Of a stretch of DNA of 64,000 nt, positions 21,852 to 34,569 are shown in pieces (within the stretch, counting starts at the first letter, position 1; each line of letters starts with the position of its first letter). The DNA is from Labia minor. Its lineage: Eukaryota > Arthropoda > Insecta > Dermaptera > Spongiphoridae. A program made the translations under genes and the position numbers. The notes beneath the pieces were generated by a model. That model was not told the DNA's origin. It searched no databases and saw only the letters and a list, made by a program, of their open reading frames with translations. The stretch lies in NCBI GenBank assembly GCA_963082975.1, contig OY720349.1, positions 48,403,962 through 48,467,961 of the forward strand. The letters run 5' to 3'.

Positions 21852-23996
21852 TCGTATTACTCTTTAAAAAAAAAAATTAATGAAATGGAAATATTTTTTT
21901 CATAAATAAAATGATCAAATTTCATTCGATGATTAATACTATAGGCATTTATTGTTATATATGAGTATTCTTATTCAATGATTATTTTTTACTATAGCAA
22001 ATATTTTTTATAAAAAATTGTAATGGTTTAAAGAATCTACATCCTTAAATCTCTCATACTCATACATATACTATAATATATATATATATATATAGGGATG
22101 TATATGTATAAATTATATTATCTCCCCAAAACCCTCTTCCCTTTGCTACTGAAATAAACAGTTTGGAATCGCTATCTGGAGAGGGATTCGGCAGTTTTTC
22201 CACCCAAAAAGAACAACTCAATTCCATGGCCAATAGCACAGGTGGTCCAGGATTTATAGGTTCTCAGGCCTCTTTGGTGCCTGTGGTGATTTAACTACCT
22301 ATAAATAAAAAAAAGCGAATAGAGTGGTTTACAGATTCATAAAAAAAAATTTTTTTGTTTATTATTATTTTTATTTTTTATTTGAAATAAGAGATCAGCT
22401 TCCCTCTTGTCTCATTCTTTTATATACATATAATTTAGCGAAAAATTTCAAATTAACTGAAGGGTTCTTTACGAGTTTATAATGAAATTCTTTAGCTTGT
22501 TAACAGTATTCATTTTTGAAATCTTATGAAAACTATTCCCACAAATATGTATATTTTAATAGAATAAGTTTTTATTTTAAGAATATGATTAAAAAACCAT
22601 TGAAATATTAAACCGGAGAATAATAAAATAAAAATAAAAATTATTATTATTATTATTATTATTATCATTAATTAAAAAATAAGATTATAGAAAAATAATA
22701 ATTCATTAGGAAAATTGATTCAAATCACCTTTGGAGTAAATAAAGATTCGTTCTTTTATTTTTCAACTCACTCTTTTTTTAATATTTTAATGAACATGAA
22801 AGGGTAAAAGTTTCCTGATGATCTTCTAAACAGCTTTAGCGTAGAGAATAATCCTTTTAATTAGATGATCGGCAAATTATCATTGCCAATTTATTTCGAC
22901 CTACCGCTTGCACTCTCTTTATCTCTCTCTCTCTCTCTTTCTCTTTCGTTTTCTTTCCCCAACTCTCGCCGGCACTCTTTAAACTTTTGCAAATTTGTTC
23001 CCTTTTACAAAGTTTTCATTAAATAAACATGAAAAATATAAAGTTGGAGACTAATTAAAGAAACATGATGCCGGTTATTAAGCGACAGCCGATTAGACAT
23101 TACCATTAGCAAGTGGAGTACTTGGTTATTTTCACACGGGGCCTTAGACATACAAGGGTCGCCCTTAACATGCGCTACAAACAAACTACAATTTGGAATT
23201 GTTTGCTTAGCCCTTACAGCGAGTGCACCAGCTGTCCGATATTAGCAAGAATTTTCAGAAAAAAAAAAGGAATATTCAAATGACTGGAAGCTTTTAATAA
23301 TTCACATTCATTGTCGATATGGGCATTAATTAACTAGCCAAAAAGTGATTGTATTATCTCATTATTCGTACGCAAACAGCCGATTCATTTATTTTCAGAG
23401 GAATTTTTACTAAAGTCAGGTTATATTCTAGTCTAATTATGTTTAAATGAGTAAACATTTGAATCCAACTCAACTTCTCAGTATTTTTTTTTAATCGTCA
23501 CAGAAAGAGAGAATTAAAATAAAAATGGAAATAAAACGAAAAAAAAAATTCCAATTAATTAAATCCGCTTGGCTATTTAGAATGAGAAACGATCCCATGG
23601 AATTTTTAATGAATATTCTTGAAACAATGCGATTGACATCTATTGAATATCAATTTATAATTTTGAGAAGAATCTAATATAATATATATATATTATATAT
23701 ATTATAGGGATAATAGTTTTATTTTAAATGCAAATAGGATATGTTTTGTGATGTTAGTATAGTATTATTTCATTATAATATTGTTTATTGTTTTAGATGA
23801 TAGCTGATGTGATAGGCTTTACATATACACACATTTATGTGAATTATTGTTTTTTTTTTTTGATTTATCATAGGAATAAAGGACTTGAATATTTATTCAT
23901 TCGTAATAATATTACTATATAAGGGATGGAAAATACTGTAAGGATTATGAATGAGAATAAATTAAATAAATTTCTTTCTATTTATAATTAAAAAAT
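21852..23996. other. Desert with islands 22120-22310 and 22800-23420
   Basis: AT-rich with (TA)n near 22078-22094 and (TTA)n at 22641-22668. The islands have sharp composition edges. The second begins beside a CT tract (about 22915-22945) and runs about 500 bp with no open frame of note. It contains AATTATC/GATAAT-like and GGCATTAATTAAC-like sequence of the kind common in homeodomain targets, which by itself proves nothing. Confidence 0.45.
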
Positions 23997-24331
23997 AACG
24001 AAATTTTGTAAATTAAACCACATATTGATATTTGTTATTGTAAATTTATTCAAAAAATACAATCATATACACAACGTTTCGATTGCTACTTCTGCAAACG
24101 TTATCAAGTCTGGTTGGTAACTTAGGTCTTATATTAAGGATCATTCGTCACTTGTCACTGGACACTCGAACAGTGCAGTCGCTTGATAACGATTGCAGAA
24201 ATAGCAATCGAAACGTTGTGTATATGTTTGTATTTTTTGAATAAATTTACAATAACAAATATCAATATGTGGTTTAATTTACAAAATTTCGTTATAAATA
24301 AAAACAACCACCAAAGCTTTAATAATTCAAT
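23997..24331 (+). repeat. Fold-back repeat, copy 2 (complete, 112-bp arms)
   Basis: The arms 23997-24108 and 24182-24293 are near-perfect inverted complements of about 112 bp, running from AACGAAATTTTGTAAATTAA to GTTATCAAG. They enclose a 73-bp spacer. Outside the right arm lies ATAAATAAAAACAACCACC, which is shared with the other copies and so belongs to the element. Each arm holds a stem-loop GATTGC-(loop)-GCAATC followed by GAAACG, similar in form to stem II and the GAAA box of hammerhead ribozymes in Penelope-like elements. It is non-coding. Confidence 0.8.
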
Positions 24332-26887
24332 TAAAAAATAATTAAAACTATTTGTTATCTAGAAAATGAAACTTTTGTACTAATAAACAAATGAAACTAA
24401 TCCTTTTTTAGGTATAACTGAAACAAATCATTATTTTATAAGTAAAAAAAAATAGTTTACCTAAATTTTTTTATTAAAATGTTAAAATGTCAGCCCTAAA
24501 TTGATAAAAATAGAAATGTATATTAATTTTTTATAGATAAGATTTTGTATATCTATTTATTTATAATAACTTATTTAGTTTTATTTTTTATTTTTTAATT
24601 TTTTTTTTTTTATTTTATTTTTTAATCAACAAAAGTGATAAGCTTCTAGAAAATAATATTTAGCAGCTAATTAATCATAAATTAAATTATTTGTGCAAAG
24701 GGCACTGGAGAATGATTTTTTTATTACCACTCAGTAGGCCTGAAGGATTGGATGGCTTAACGACGACGATGGGACACATTTTATAGGAATTCAATATTCC
24801 ATCGAGATTGAAACGATGTTAATTAAATTTGCTTGACAAGATACAATTGAACATCAACGAGTGATGGCTGATGGCTTAACGGTGACATTGTTCAAAAGAT
24901 TTCAAAAGCAGGACAGCAACTATGCCCAATATTAAATAGGGATTAAAAACAGGCGAGGTAGGGGATGTTCGCTCGTTTTATGAATGTCGTTAACAAAAAA
25001 AGAGTAAAGTTTACTATTAATAATTTATTTTCTATAATTTAAATAAATAAATAAGCATTAAATATTTATTTAATTGCTAAGTTACAATGGCGATCATAGA
25101 GAAGGGACAGAATATAGGGTCTTAAGTCCCATTCAATTTCTTAGCATATAAAAGTGATATTGAAGAAATTATAGGGAAATAATTTTTTCTCCCTAATAGA
25201 ATTTTAAACCGTGTATTTCAACTGAAAATAATTGAAAATGTGGGACATTTAACAATATTATAAATTCGATTTAGGTCTCCTCTCACAAAATCAAATCCCA
25301 TAGACCATGTCTATGAAAAATATTTTATTATGAATTAATATTAGTTATAAAAATTAGAGAAATTAGAATAAATTTTAAAGTTATATTTTAATTCATATCC
25401 AATAATTTTAACTTTAAGTAAGTATAATATTATAAGTAGGTATATTTACTTAATTATATTTCTTAGAATATATTAATATATCTATTAGTTCTCATTATCC
25501 ATTTTCTCATCAAATTAGCTATCCTTTTAAATTCTTGTTTGTAATAATATAATCTAGTAAATTATTATATTATTAAGTTATAATTGTGAAATAATATTTG
25601 AATATCAGTAGGAGTATAAAAATTTAAATAATTCTATTGAAACAATGTGTATTTATTTATTTTTTGTTAATCGAAATGAATAATAATAATAATAATAATT
25701 TTAATTTCAGATGAATTTATAATAATAATTGAGGGTTTTTTTTTATTGTTAAAAGTGGCTGTAAATAATTTTTTTTCAATGTGGTTCACTCAGTTATTAA
25801 TAATTCATTAAATCTATGTTTTCCTAGATGCAAACATGAAATGTTATATTGATTTGCCATTAAATTCACTAAACAAAAAGAACTAACGAGAATATGATAT
25901 TTGTTGAAATGATTCATTAGTTCGATTTGATTTTATTTAAATAACAAATACTTACAATTAGAATAATAATATATTTCTAAATTTATTGTTTTTATTTATC
26001 TGGTTTTATTAATTATTTTTTAAATATTTATATATATATATATATATTGTACAATCTTTACTGAACAAATAAATCGAATTAGATTCTTGTAATAAGAATT
26101 TAGGATATTTATTTATTCGTGGATTTGCATAGGATTTCTCACTCTCCATCCATTGATTAAGGTTAATAAACATTTATTGTGATTGAACCTTCCCAATAAG
26201 AGCCAGAAATAATAATCGTCAGAACTATAAAATGGTAATTGACCAGTGGACATTTGTCATAACTGGCTTTGAAATTGGATCTCGTCGAAATCGAGTTCCA
26301 ATAATCATCAAAAGACTATCACCAATTACCTAATACATCTCTTCATATCCACAAAAGCAATTATTAACGATATATGGATCTAGAATGATTTAGAGGAATT
26401 GTATGATCAAATTATGGTTTATTCTTCGAAAAGTTTAATTGGAAATTTAATTATTATTAACTATTATGAAATATTCATATAAATAAAGAAATAATTAATA
26501 AATAAAGATTCTGATATTCTATTTTATAAAGTTGAATAATCAATTATATTAAATATATTAATATATATTATACAAAAGCAAATCAATTTTTAAGCTTCTA
26601 ATATAATTAATGAATATAATTAATAAATTGTTCTGTTTAAAGAGAAGAAGGACGTATCTTTAATTATTATTTTTATAAATTAATTAACCAAGAAAAAAAG
26701 CAGAATTTTAATCGTCAAATCTTTTTCTATTTTCAAATATATTTATATGGAATTATTATTATTATTAGTATTATAAATTTAAATATCTTTTCTCAGTTCA
26801 TATTAATAGAAAATCAGTTAATCAGCTTTGTAAAATAGCTGTGTGTTTGTTACATAATAATAAATTAAATATATGTACTATATGTAT
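24332..26887. other. Desert with islands 24690-24975 and 26090-26420
   Basis: Mostly A/T-rich with short TA and ATA runs (for example 26031-26047). Islands at about 24690-24975 and 26090-26420 are of more balanced composition. No ORF above background, no RNA gene and no repeat shared elsewhere in the window. Confidence 0.45.
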
Positions 26888-27370
26888 TATACTACAAGGG
26901 CTGAAAAGTCCCGGGATTGTTCAATAGGTGACGTCACTAGAAAATGAACATGACTCATTTCGAGAGGCTCATCTGTCACTAGTTTATAGATGAAATATCA
27001 TGACATTTCGTCCATTCGTTTACAAGCTACTTTGGCCTTCGTAAGAAAAATGGAAAAACAGGAATATCGCGTCTTGATTAAACATTGTTTTTTAATGGAA
27101 AAAACTTGTGAACAATCATTGCAGTGGTTGCAGGAATGTTATCCCATATCTGTTCCTTCGAGAACAACAGTTTATCAAGACGCGATATTCCTGTTTTTTC
27201 ATTTTTCTTATGAAGGCGAAAGTAGCGTCACTCAAACGACTGTAGCTTGTAAACGAATGGACGAAATGTCAAGATACTTCATACATAAACTAGTGACAGA
27301 TGAGTCATGTTCATTTTCTAGTGGCGCCACCTATTGAAAAATCCCGGGACTTTTCATCCCATGTAGTATA
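26888..27370 (+). mobile_element. Palindromic mariner derivative with very long inverted repeats
   Basis: The two halves are inverted copies: about 26889-27098 against about 27170-27365. They start at TACTACAAGGG(C)TGAAAAG and include GTCCCGGGATT, the untranslated leader and the first codons of the transposase gene (GGAATATCGCGTCTTGAT). Between them is only the next 40 or so codons of the transposase. This is a mariner end plus gene start that has been duplicated in inverted orientation, giving a fold-back MITE. Arms have diverged by scattered substitutions and small indels. Confidence 0.8.
27050..27183 (+). pseudogene. mariner transposase N-terminal remnant
   Basis: The open frame at 26990-27337 contains MEKQEYRVLIKHCFLMEKT and then QWLQECYPISVPSRTTVY, matching the first helix-turn-helix of mariner transposases (MEKxEfRvlIKH..l...). 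After about 27180 the frame runs back into the inverted arm and loses family resemblance. No catalytic residues are present. Confidence 0.8.
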
Positions 27371-27706
27371 TATTAAGTACTAAATTGTTACGAGATCATT
27401 GGCCGCCTAAAGAAGAGAGACCCTATTATATCTTTTATATAATAATAATTGCTCCTCATTTGTCCAACGTTTTATTTATGTACTCCATAAATGTCATTAA
27501 TCCGTCAGCACTTAAAGAGGTTGTAAATCTTTTCAATTCCTTTTGTATAAAAAAACATCAACGCGACACAGCTGTTTTCCATTCATTTTCTACTCGTTTC
27601 TTGTCACAATTCCGCCTTACATCCAAAGGGATTAAGTATTTGGCAAATTTAAATGATTATAATTATTTGAATATTAAAATAATATATTATTTTTATTTTA
27701 CTTGAG

Positions 27707-27742
<36 letters not shown>

Positions 27743-27956
27743 TAGGTAACTCTTTTATTGACAGTTTATTGCCTATATAATAAGAATGTTTTGTATACGT
27801 ACTAGCATTTCTATAGGGCCCCTTGATATTAATACATTTTTATTTACTTCTTGTTGGAGTATTGAATTTATTGGCATTTTAAAGAATAAAAATGAAAATA
27901 TACTAAGTTTGAATGAAATATTGAAAAACATTTAGTTATAAACCTATTGAAATTGG

Positions 27957-27991
<35 letters not shown>

Positions 27992-30195
27992 GATATTCAT
28001 TTTTTTTTTAATAAAACGAGGTGTTGGAATTTAATAAATCTATTTATAAAAAATAAAAATTCAAACTAATTTTCCTTTGTATTTTATTTAAAATTAAATA
28101 TTTGCAATTTGTCGGAAAAAGGAATGAAAAATGATGTTTGCTTTTAACATGAGAAAAATTGGAATCAATATTTATTGATGGATTGAGGCGAAAGGTTATC
28201 ATGAACTTTCATTTTGAAAAGTTGCATTTTTACGTTTCATAAATGAAACAAAGAGAGAATGAATTATAGTCTCTACAGATCACAAAAAATAAATAAATAA
28301 ACAATTCATATACATTTTTTTTTCGTAATGTTATGGGCAATTTGTTTTTTTCATTTAATAATCTCCTGAGGGATATCTTATAAAAAAGCCAAGCCAAACA
28401 AATTTAATATATACATTATATATATATATATATCGAATTTAGAAATTATATATTTATTTAAATTTTGATGATTAGTTAATAAGCTGGGATTAGTTAGGTC
28501 CAGTCAGTTTCGTTAAAAAAGAGGGAAATTATAATCAGTTGCAGTTTTTTTTTCAGCGGAAATTTAAATTCTCTCTCTCCCTAAACACTCATCAGAGGAA
28601 AAATATCATAAATTTTAAATTATATTATATAGACAATGAATTCACAAGTCGATTTTAGTCACTGATGCAAATCAAAAGTTCACTCTCAAACATTTTTTTT
28701 AATACTTATCTATGACAGGAAATATATATCATAAAATAATTAAATTAAATAAAATAGAATGTGTAAATTTAAATTTATATTATATATATATATTATAATT
28801 TATAAATTTATATTTTTTCAGTATATTGAAAAAAAAAGATAAAACAATTTGGTGCAAATGTAAAAAAAGTATTCTGATAATAAAGAAATAATCATATGAT
28901 TGATTGAATCAAATTCACTTTTATTTTCTTTTATTTTAAATGAATAATTAATAAATAAAATTTAATTAATCAAATTTTAAATTTTAAAAATCTAAAAAAT
29001 AAAATCAGATTAGGGAAAAGGAATGTTCAAAGTTTGATGTATAAAATAATTGGAAACTTATATTAAATATTCAAATATTATATCATAAGTACAAGTATAA
29101 ATTATTTTTAAGATTATTAATATGCCACTATATAAGTCATCTGAAATGTAAACTTATTTAAAATAGTAACTGCTCAAAATTTCTTATTTTTCACAACACT
29201 TTTAAAGTTGATAATTATTATATTAATAAAATTATTATATTAAATAAATGAAGAAACTCTAATATTGGGATCGAATGTGAATGATACTAAATTTTTTAAT
29301 GACAAAATCCGACAGAGCCAAATCAACTAATAAATTTAATGGAGTCGTAAAACTTTTACTGGGCGCGTTCAAAAATAATTTTAAAAAAAAAACGTTAGAA
29401 AGTAAGCATAAGCAAGTTCAGTTTGAAAAAATGCAAGTGTTACAAACGAGTGGGAAAAAAAATTTATTAAATTGTACGAGTTCTTTTAAATTGATCATTT
29501 CTCTTCTGAATGATTAAAAAAAAGTAAAAAAAAAATTGCTTGATAAAATATTAAAAGAAATATTTTTTTAAATTGATTGCTGTGCTATTTGTTTTGGCAA
29601 TTATCTGACCTTAAGCCAAGTTTGAAAACTTGTTAGAGAATACAAATTATTATAGGTATTTATTAAAAAAAAATATATATTCCTTCATGTTCTAATTTAC
29701 TATTTGATATATGCCTGAAAATAAAACATTTTGTTTGAGATTAATTGGTTTGAAGTAGTTTGAATACCCAGGTGTCTTGGAGAGGCTGAAGGTCAGACGA
29801 CCAAGGTTTACGGCATTTGCACTTGACCAGTATTTTAGACAAACACACAAACACAGACAAGGGTTTTGAATTTTAGAACTTGTCCACCTCAAAAGGGGTC
29901 GCGAGGTTCATACGATGATTCACGTTCGGCCATTCATTTAGTAGGCCAAACACACATGCGAATTTACTTTAATTTGAGGGGGATAAAAGATTTTTTAGTT
30001 TACTTTGAATATCCCTGCTGATATCGATTCAAATTTCTGAACTGATAAATACGGATAGTAAAAGGTTGGATGAATTTGGATTCATGAATGTTGTTTCTTT
30101 TCTATTTTAATTTACTGGTATAAATTATAATCCTGTTGTGAAAGGAATACTGATTTATTTATTTTGTTAGATTTTGTTGTTTTTAAATAGTTAAA
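27371..30195. other. Desert with TA microsatellites and one island
   Basis: A/T-rich. (TA)n runs occur at about 27705-27734, 27958-27989 and 28417-28433. An open frame of 106 codons (27385-27705) and one of 78 codons (29281-29517) match no family I know and have AT-driven composition. An island of balanced composition lies at about 29590-30070. Confidence 0.45.
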
Positions 30196-30197
30196 TA

Positions 30198-30761
30198 CAG
30201 GGTGGACCAAAAGTCCGGTAACATTTCAAATGGTTATAAAAAATACAAAAAGAGATATGAGAGAAAATATGTTTATTTATTAGAAAAGTACAAAAATCAG
30301 GGTTTTATTTTTTAAAAATAACGTCGTCCAAATGTGCCCCTTGTTTAGTTTGGCACCCCCGTGTCCTAGTGCGGGAATTTTCCATCACCGCCCGACAAGT
30401 GTTTGGAGAAATGTTCTGAATTTCCTCGAGTATATTTTATTTTAATTCTTCTATAGACTGAGGGTTGTTATTAAAAACTTTACTTTTGAGGTATCCCCAA
30501 AGGAAAAAGTCCATTGGTGACAAATCCGGGCTGCGGGGTGGCCAATTAACGTCACCTCTTTTGGATATGACTTTTTGCTCATAATTTTGGCCTTAATTGC
30601 TGTACAATTTGAATTTCATACGGGTGTAAATGTAAATCCTTGTGAAGAATACGATTTAAAGATGTCCTGGACACATTTAAAACACTAGACCGCTCCCCCC
30701 TATCCCCCGCAATTCGAAGCAGTGCTCGATTCAAATGTTACCGGACTTTTGGTCCACCCTG
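30198..30761 (-). mobile_element. Tc1/mariner element with perfect ends
   Basis: The ends are exact inverted repeats of 29 bp beginning CAGGGTGGACCAAAAGTCCG, flanked by TA on both sides (30196-30197, 30762-30763). The gene reads on the minus strand: a helix-turn-helix-like N-terminal piece near 30600-30720 fused by a large deletion to the C-terminus at 30321-30548. Ends without mismatches beside a broken gene suggest either young age or recent mobilisation of the deleted copy by an intact relative. Confidence 0.9.
30321..30548 (-). pseudogene. Tc1/mariner transposase C-terminal remnant
   Basis: The minus-strand frame reads WPPRSPDLSPMDFFLWGYLK, KSKVFNNNPQSIEELK, a stop codon, then NILEEIQNISPNTCRAVMEN and GAHLDDVIFKK-stop. 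The SPMDFFLWG box holds the third catalytic Asp and resembles the DD41D-type enzyme at 61815. The single internal stop and the missing middle make it inactive. Confidence 0.85.
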
Positions 30762-30763
30762 TA

Positions 30764-31751
30764 CATAGTTCAAAAATAAAATAATAAATTTAATGATCAT
30801 TTCTATAAGAGGGGGGATTAAACTCTCTTTGCAAATTAAAAGAAAGTAAAAAATAAAACATGCGACAAAATAAAAATGAGTCAAAAGTTTCACCACGTCC
30901 AAATCGTTAATCTGGGAATTAAAGCAAAGTGTGAAGTAAAGAAACATACAAAATGAAAAACAATTTTAGTGAAATCTCATCTCTTCTCATTTCCTCTATC
31001 ACTTAACATTATAAATCCCTTATCCAGGGTTATACTTATTCGGAAAAAACATGGGTGCCATTTAAATTTTTTTTTTGAATTTCTAAAAACATTAAAAAAT
31101 TTTTAGTTTTATAATTTAACTGGTGAGATGATCTTCGGGGCTCCAAAAACTTAGACATATGATCTCTATTGTAAAAAAATTTGAATGGAATATTGTAGTT
31201 CCCCATTTTATTTCAATAAGGATATTAAAAGCTAATAATGAAATGTAAAGAAATCTAAAAGAAAGATTAATGAGTATATATTTAACATACTTATAAATAT
31301 TCTAATAACATTTCGCTTTGACCATAGTTGACCTTATGACCATAGAAACTTATCTATCGATTTCTGTGGTACTTCGGAACTCGAAAGTTCTTTGCTATAG
31401 TAATCATTTCTTCCAACCATTTTAATTCAGAGCCATCTCTATCCAACTCTCATTCTCTCCTAACGCCCTCAGTTCTCCCCCACCCCTCTTACATTGTATG
31501 CTTTATGTAAATTCATATTTCAAAAAGAATGCATTTCTTAAAATATAAATAATAACTAAATAAATTATTTCAATAAAATTAATAAAATAAAAATGTTAAA
31601 AATGTACCATGAAGTTGAATAATATATTTTTATATTAATATTAATTACAGGGAAATAATTTAGACATCATGTTAATTTTTTTATTTAATTTATATTAATT
31701 GAATTACCGTATTTTTTATATTTTTAGATGATTTATAATTTCATAGTTTAA
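30764..31751. other. Spacer with an RTE-like LINE tail relic
   Basis: Mostly AT-rich. About 31340-31420 resembles, on the minus strand, the extreme 3' end of the LINE at 51765-52065: TTATCTATC, then CGGAACTCGAAAGTTCTT and GTAATCATTTCTTCC against CGGAACTTAAAAGTTCTT and CAATAACCACATTTCTC. It is short and diverged. No other gene or repeat is seen. Confidence 0.45.
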
Positions 31752-32179
31752 GGTTCTCAAACTTTTTCTTCCATAGACCCCCTGTAGGAATTTTATTTAT
31801 TTCATAGACCTCCTGTGTGTGCAAAAGCTACTAATAGCTAGTAATAGGAAAATGAGGGGAAATTGTATAGAAGAAAGAAACTGAAATATCAATAATTATA
31901 TCTATATTTTTAATGATTAAATTTAACACATAATAAAAAAAAAACATTAATATTTTACAAAATTATAATATTAGTGTGATGGATGGACTTGACGTTTTTG
32001 TGCGATTTCTTTTATGTTTGGTCTAAAATTACTAAATTGTATTCTTAAATCTCCCCTTTTAATTTATTTTTTACTAAAGAGACATCCATAGACCCCCAAT
32101 AGACCCCTTGATGATCATAGACCCCCCATGAAGTGCCATAGACCCCCAGGGGGTCCACATAGACCCCTTTGAAAATAGC
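31752..32179 (+). mobile_element. hAT-like relic rich in CATAGACCCC
   Basis: The left end GGTTCTCAAACTTTTTCTTC is a typical hAT terminal sequence lacking its CAG. The right end has GGGGTCCACATAGACCCCTT and TTTGAAAATAGC as an imperfect complement. Flanks TAGTTTAA and TGGTTTAA may be an 8-bp target duplication with one mismatch. CATAGACCCC recurs several times near the right end. It is non-coding, so probably a deletion derivative of a transposon akin to the one at 54142. Confidence 0.6.
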
Positions 32180-34569
32180 TGGTTTAAATAAAACTTAAAT
32201 GCTTATCTAAAACATAATTATTATGAAAATTCTAATTTATATATGTAAAAAAAATGTAATACGCAAATAAGAATTTTTTTTTAAGAAAATAAGAGATAAA
32301 ATTGATGAAAAAGAAAACGCGAGAGAAACAGACGGAGTCAGGGTGGATGTGTTAAACAGGAAGAAAGAACATGAATTCAAAATGAGAACAGATAGATGAT
32401 CAAGTTGATTTGAGTTGTCAGTGCAGGAACATGAACACCCTCCCCCACCCTTAATCTTCAGCTCTCTGTTGCGAATAAAGACAGTCTCACCGTATACCAC
32501 AAGTGCCATAAACCTTCTCGGTTATAACTAGGGCAGAAAGGGCGTATTGGGATTGTTCGGCCCAAACAAGTTGACAACAAAATAAACATGAGCCGGTTTT
32601 AGTACCGAGGCGTTTTCGCGGTTTATCACTCCCTTAGGATCTTGGAGACGAGCCTCTCCAGTCAAAGTGACTTTTCCTATCCACCATCTAATTAGACTTT
32701 TAATCGAGCTTTGAAAACTAAGCCTATAAAATGTATTTTATATTGTTTTATAGAAATAAATAATTCCTTATATGATGGAAAAGAGTAAAAAATAAAGATA
32801 AACTACCATCGTAAAACAAATTTTATGTCTTAATAGGCAACTAAACGAGAGACTTGTCTTGTTACTAAATAGAGCTTCCTGTTTAAATTACCCAAATTAA
32901 TTCCAACCATCTCAGGGAACTAAGTTGAAGATCATTATCCAGAGAATAGATAGAAAGGAGGAGGATTGGGAGTGAGGAGGGATGGAAAATTCATGAAATT
33001 GCTCAAATTTAGCCATCTGAGAATTTGATAAGAGAGAATATTTGTGATTGTTTTTTCCTTAAATACATTAAATAAATAATAAAAAAATTAAATAAAAATA
33101 TTGTAACATAATTAATAATAAAATGTTTTAATACCTATTTATCCTGGATAAAATATTTTCTTTTATTAAATATAAATTTAATTTAACTTTAAAATTATAA
33201 TTTATATTTAATTATTTATTTGTGAATATCATTAATTACCTGAGGTATTGTTTGCCAAATTTAAACCAGATTCATTTCTCTTTTATTATAAAATCATATT
33301 AAAATGTTATCTTTTTTCTTATTTTGTTTGTGACATAATAAAGAAGATGAATACAAAATTTTCTTACACAAAGAATTTAAAAAATAAAACAACCTCAGAT
33401 CATAAAATAAAATAAGAAATCTATAAAAAAATAGTGTTTGGCTGCATAAAAACAGAGAGCATGTTCAGAGTAAAAAAATTTATTATAAAACATTAAAGTT
33501 TTATGTGTGTGGAAATAAAAAAAAAATCTAAGATGCAATTTTAAATAAGAAAGAAAGAGATAGAAGTTCCTCCAAATTTGAAAATGTTAATTAAAGTCAG
33601 ACTGGTGCTCGTCTGTTTGTTTTCAACGAGAAAGCGGATCTGATTGCGATGATCTTTCTTTCCATTTGCCCGCTAATTGATGCATTGAGTGTCTAAGTGC
33701 GAGAGTAGCAAGGAGGGATGAAGTAACAAGCAGAGGGGGGCGGAGGTCTAAAAAAAAAACCCAATTTATCGCTAAACTAATTAAATCCGTGAATGGAAAT
33801 TGGCCCGGGAGCTCATTTTGTGCCCGCAATGTAATCGAATATGTGGCAATAACACGAAAATTCGCCATTCGAATGGATGCGTTGATCTCTAACTATGGCG
33901 AATAATCATCTTAACTCCCACCCCTGCTATCTCTTGTGCCAGTCTCCCCCCCACATGGTGGTTCATTTTAATAACGAGCCGACTAATCTCAGCTACCAGG
34001 ATAATATAGAAAAGACATAAATAGGAGGAGGAACACGAAAAGTTATAATCACCGGCAACGAGAATTTAATAGAATATTTAAATAACGATTAAATTTTAAA
34101 GGCACCCCAATTGGATGGGAACCATTTGCTCACTCATCCCCGTTGGTCTTCTCATTGGATGGGTGATGTAGTAAAAAGGGCACTCCTACCTGAAACAAAC
34201 AAAGAAAAAAAAAGAATAAGTAATGTTAATGTAGAACGATCAATACTACATAGAATAAATAAACAATTATCATTTGGGATTTTATAAATAAAGAATTGAA
34301 AAAAAAACTTGCATGATTTTTTTTCAAAATAAAAAAAAAAAAAAAAAAAGATCCACATAAAACAACTCCACTAACAGGCAAACTTTTCTCACTATAATGC
34401 TAATAAAAACAATATAAAAAGTGAATTGTCCTATATATAATACATACTTTAGGAAACATTAAGTTTGCTGAATTATATATTACATCCATATATATAATTA
34501 AATGTCACTGAGATTAGAATGAGTGACTTGAATTTTATTGAAAAAACACTATGTAATTTATATTTTTTT
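32180..34569. other. Non-coding stretch with islands 32290-32720 and 33590-34190
   Basis: Two of the longest islands in the window. They have sharp edges, no shared sequence with other parts of the window and no convincing open frame (longest 90 codons, 32237-32509 minus, partly purine repeat). The 32520-32700 part is particularly complex, with CGAGGCGTTTTCGCGG. Between them is A/T-rich DNA. These are good candidates for cross-species conservation tests. Confidence 0.45.

Noticed and set aside
27385..27705. 106-codon open frame
   Set aside because: The composition follows the AT-rich background and the C-terminus is Ile/Tyr/Phe-rich from TATA-like sequence; no motif seen.
32237..32509. 90-codon minus frame
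   Set aside because: Low-complexity Ser/Leu/Phe content from purine/pyrimidine tracts; no motif.
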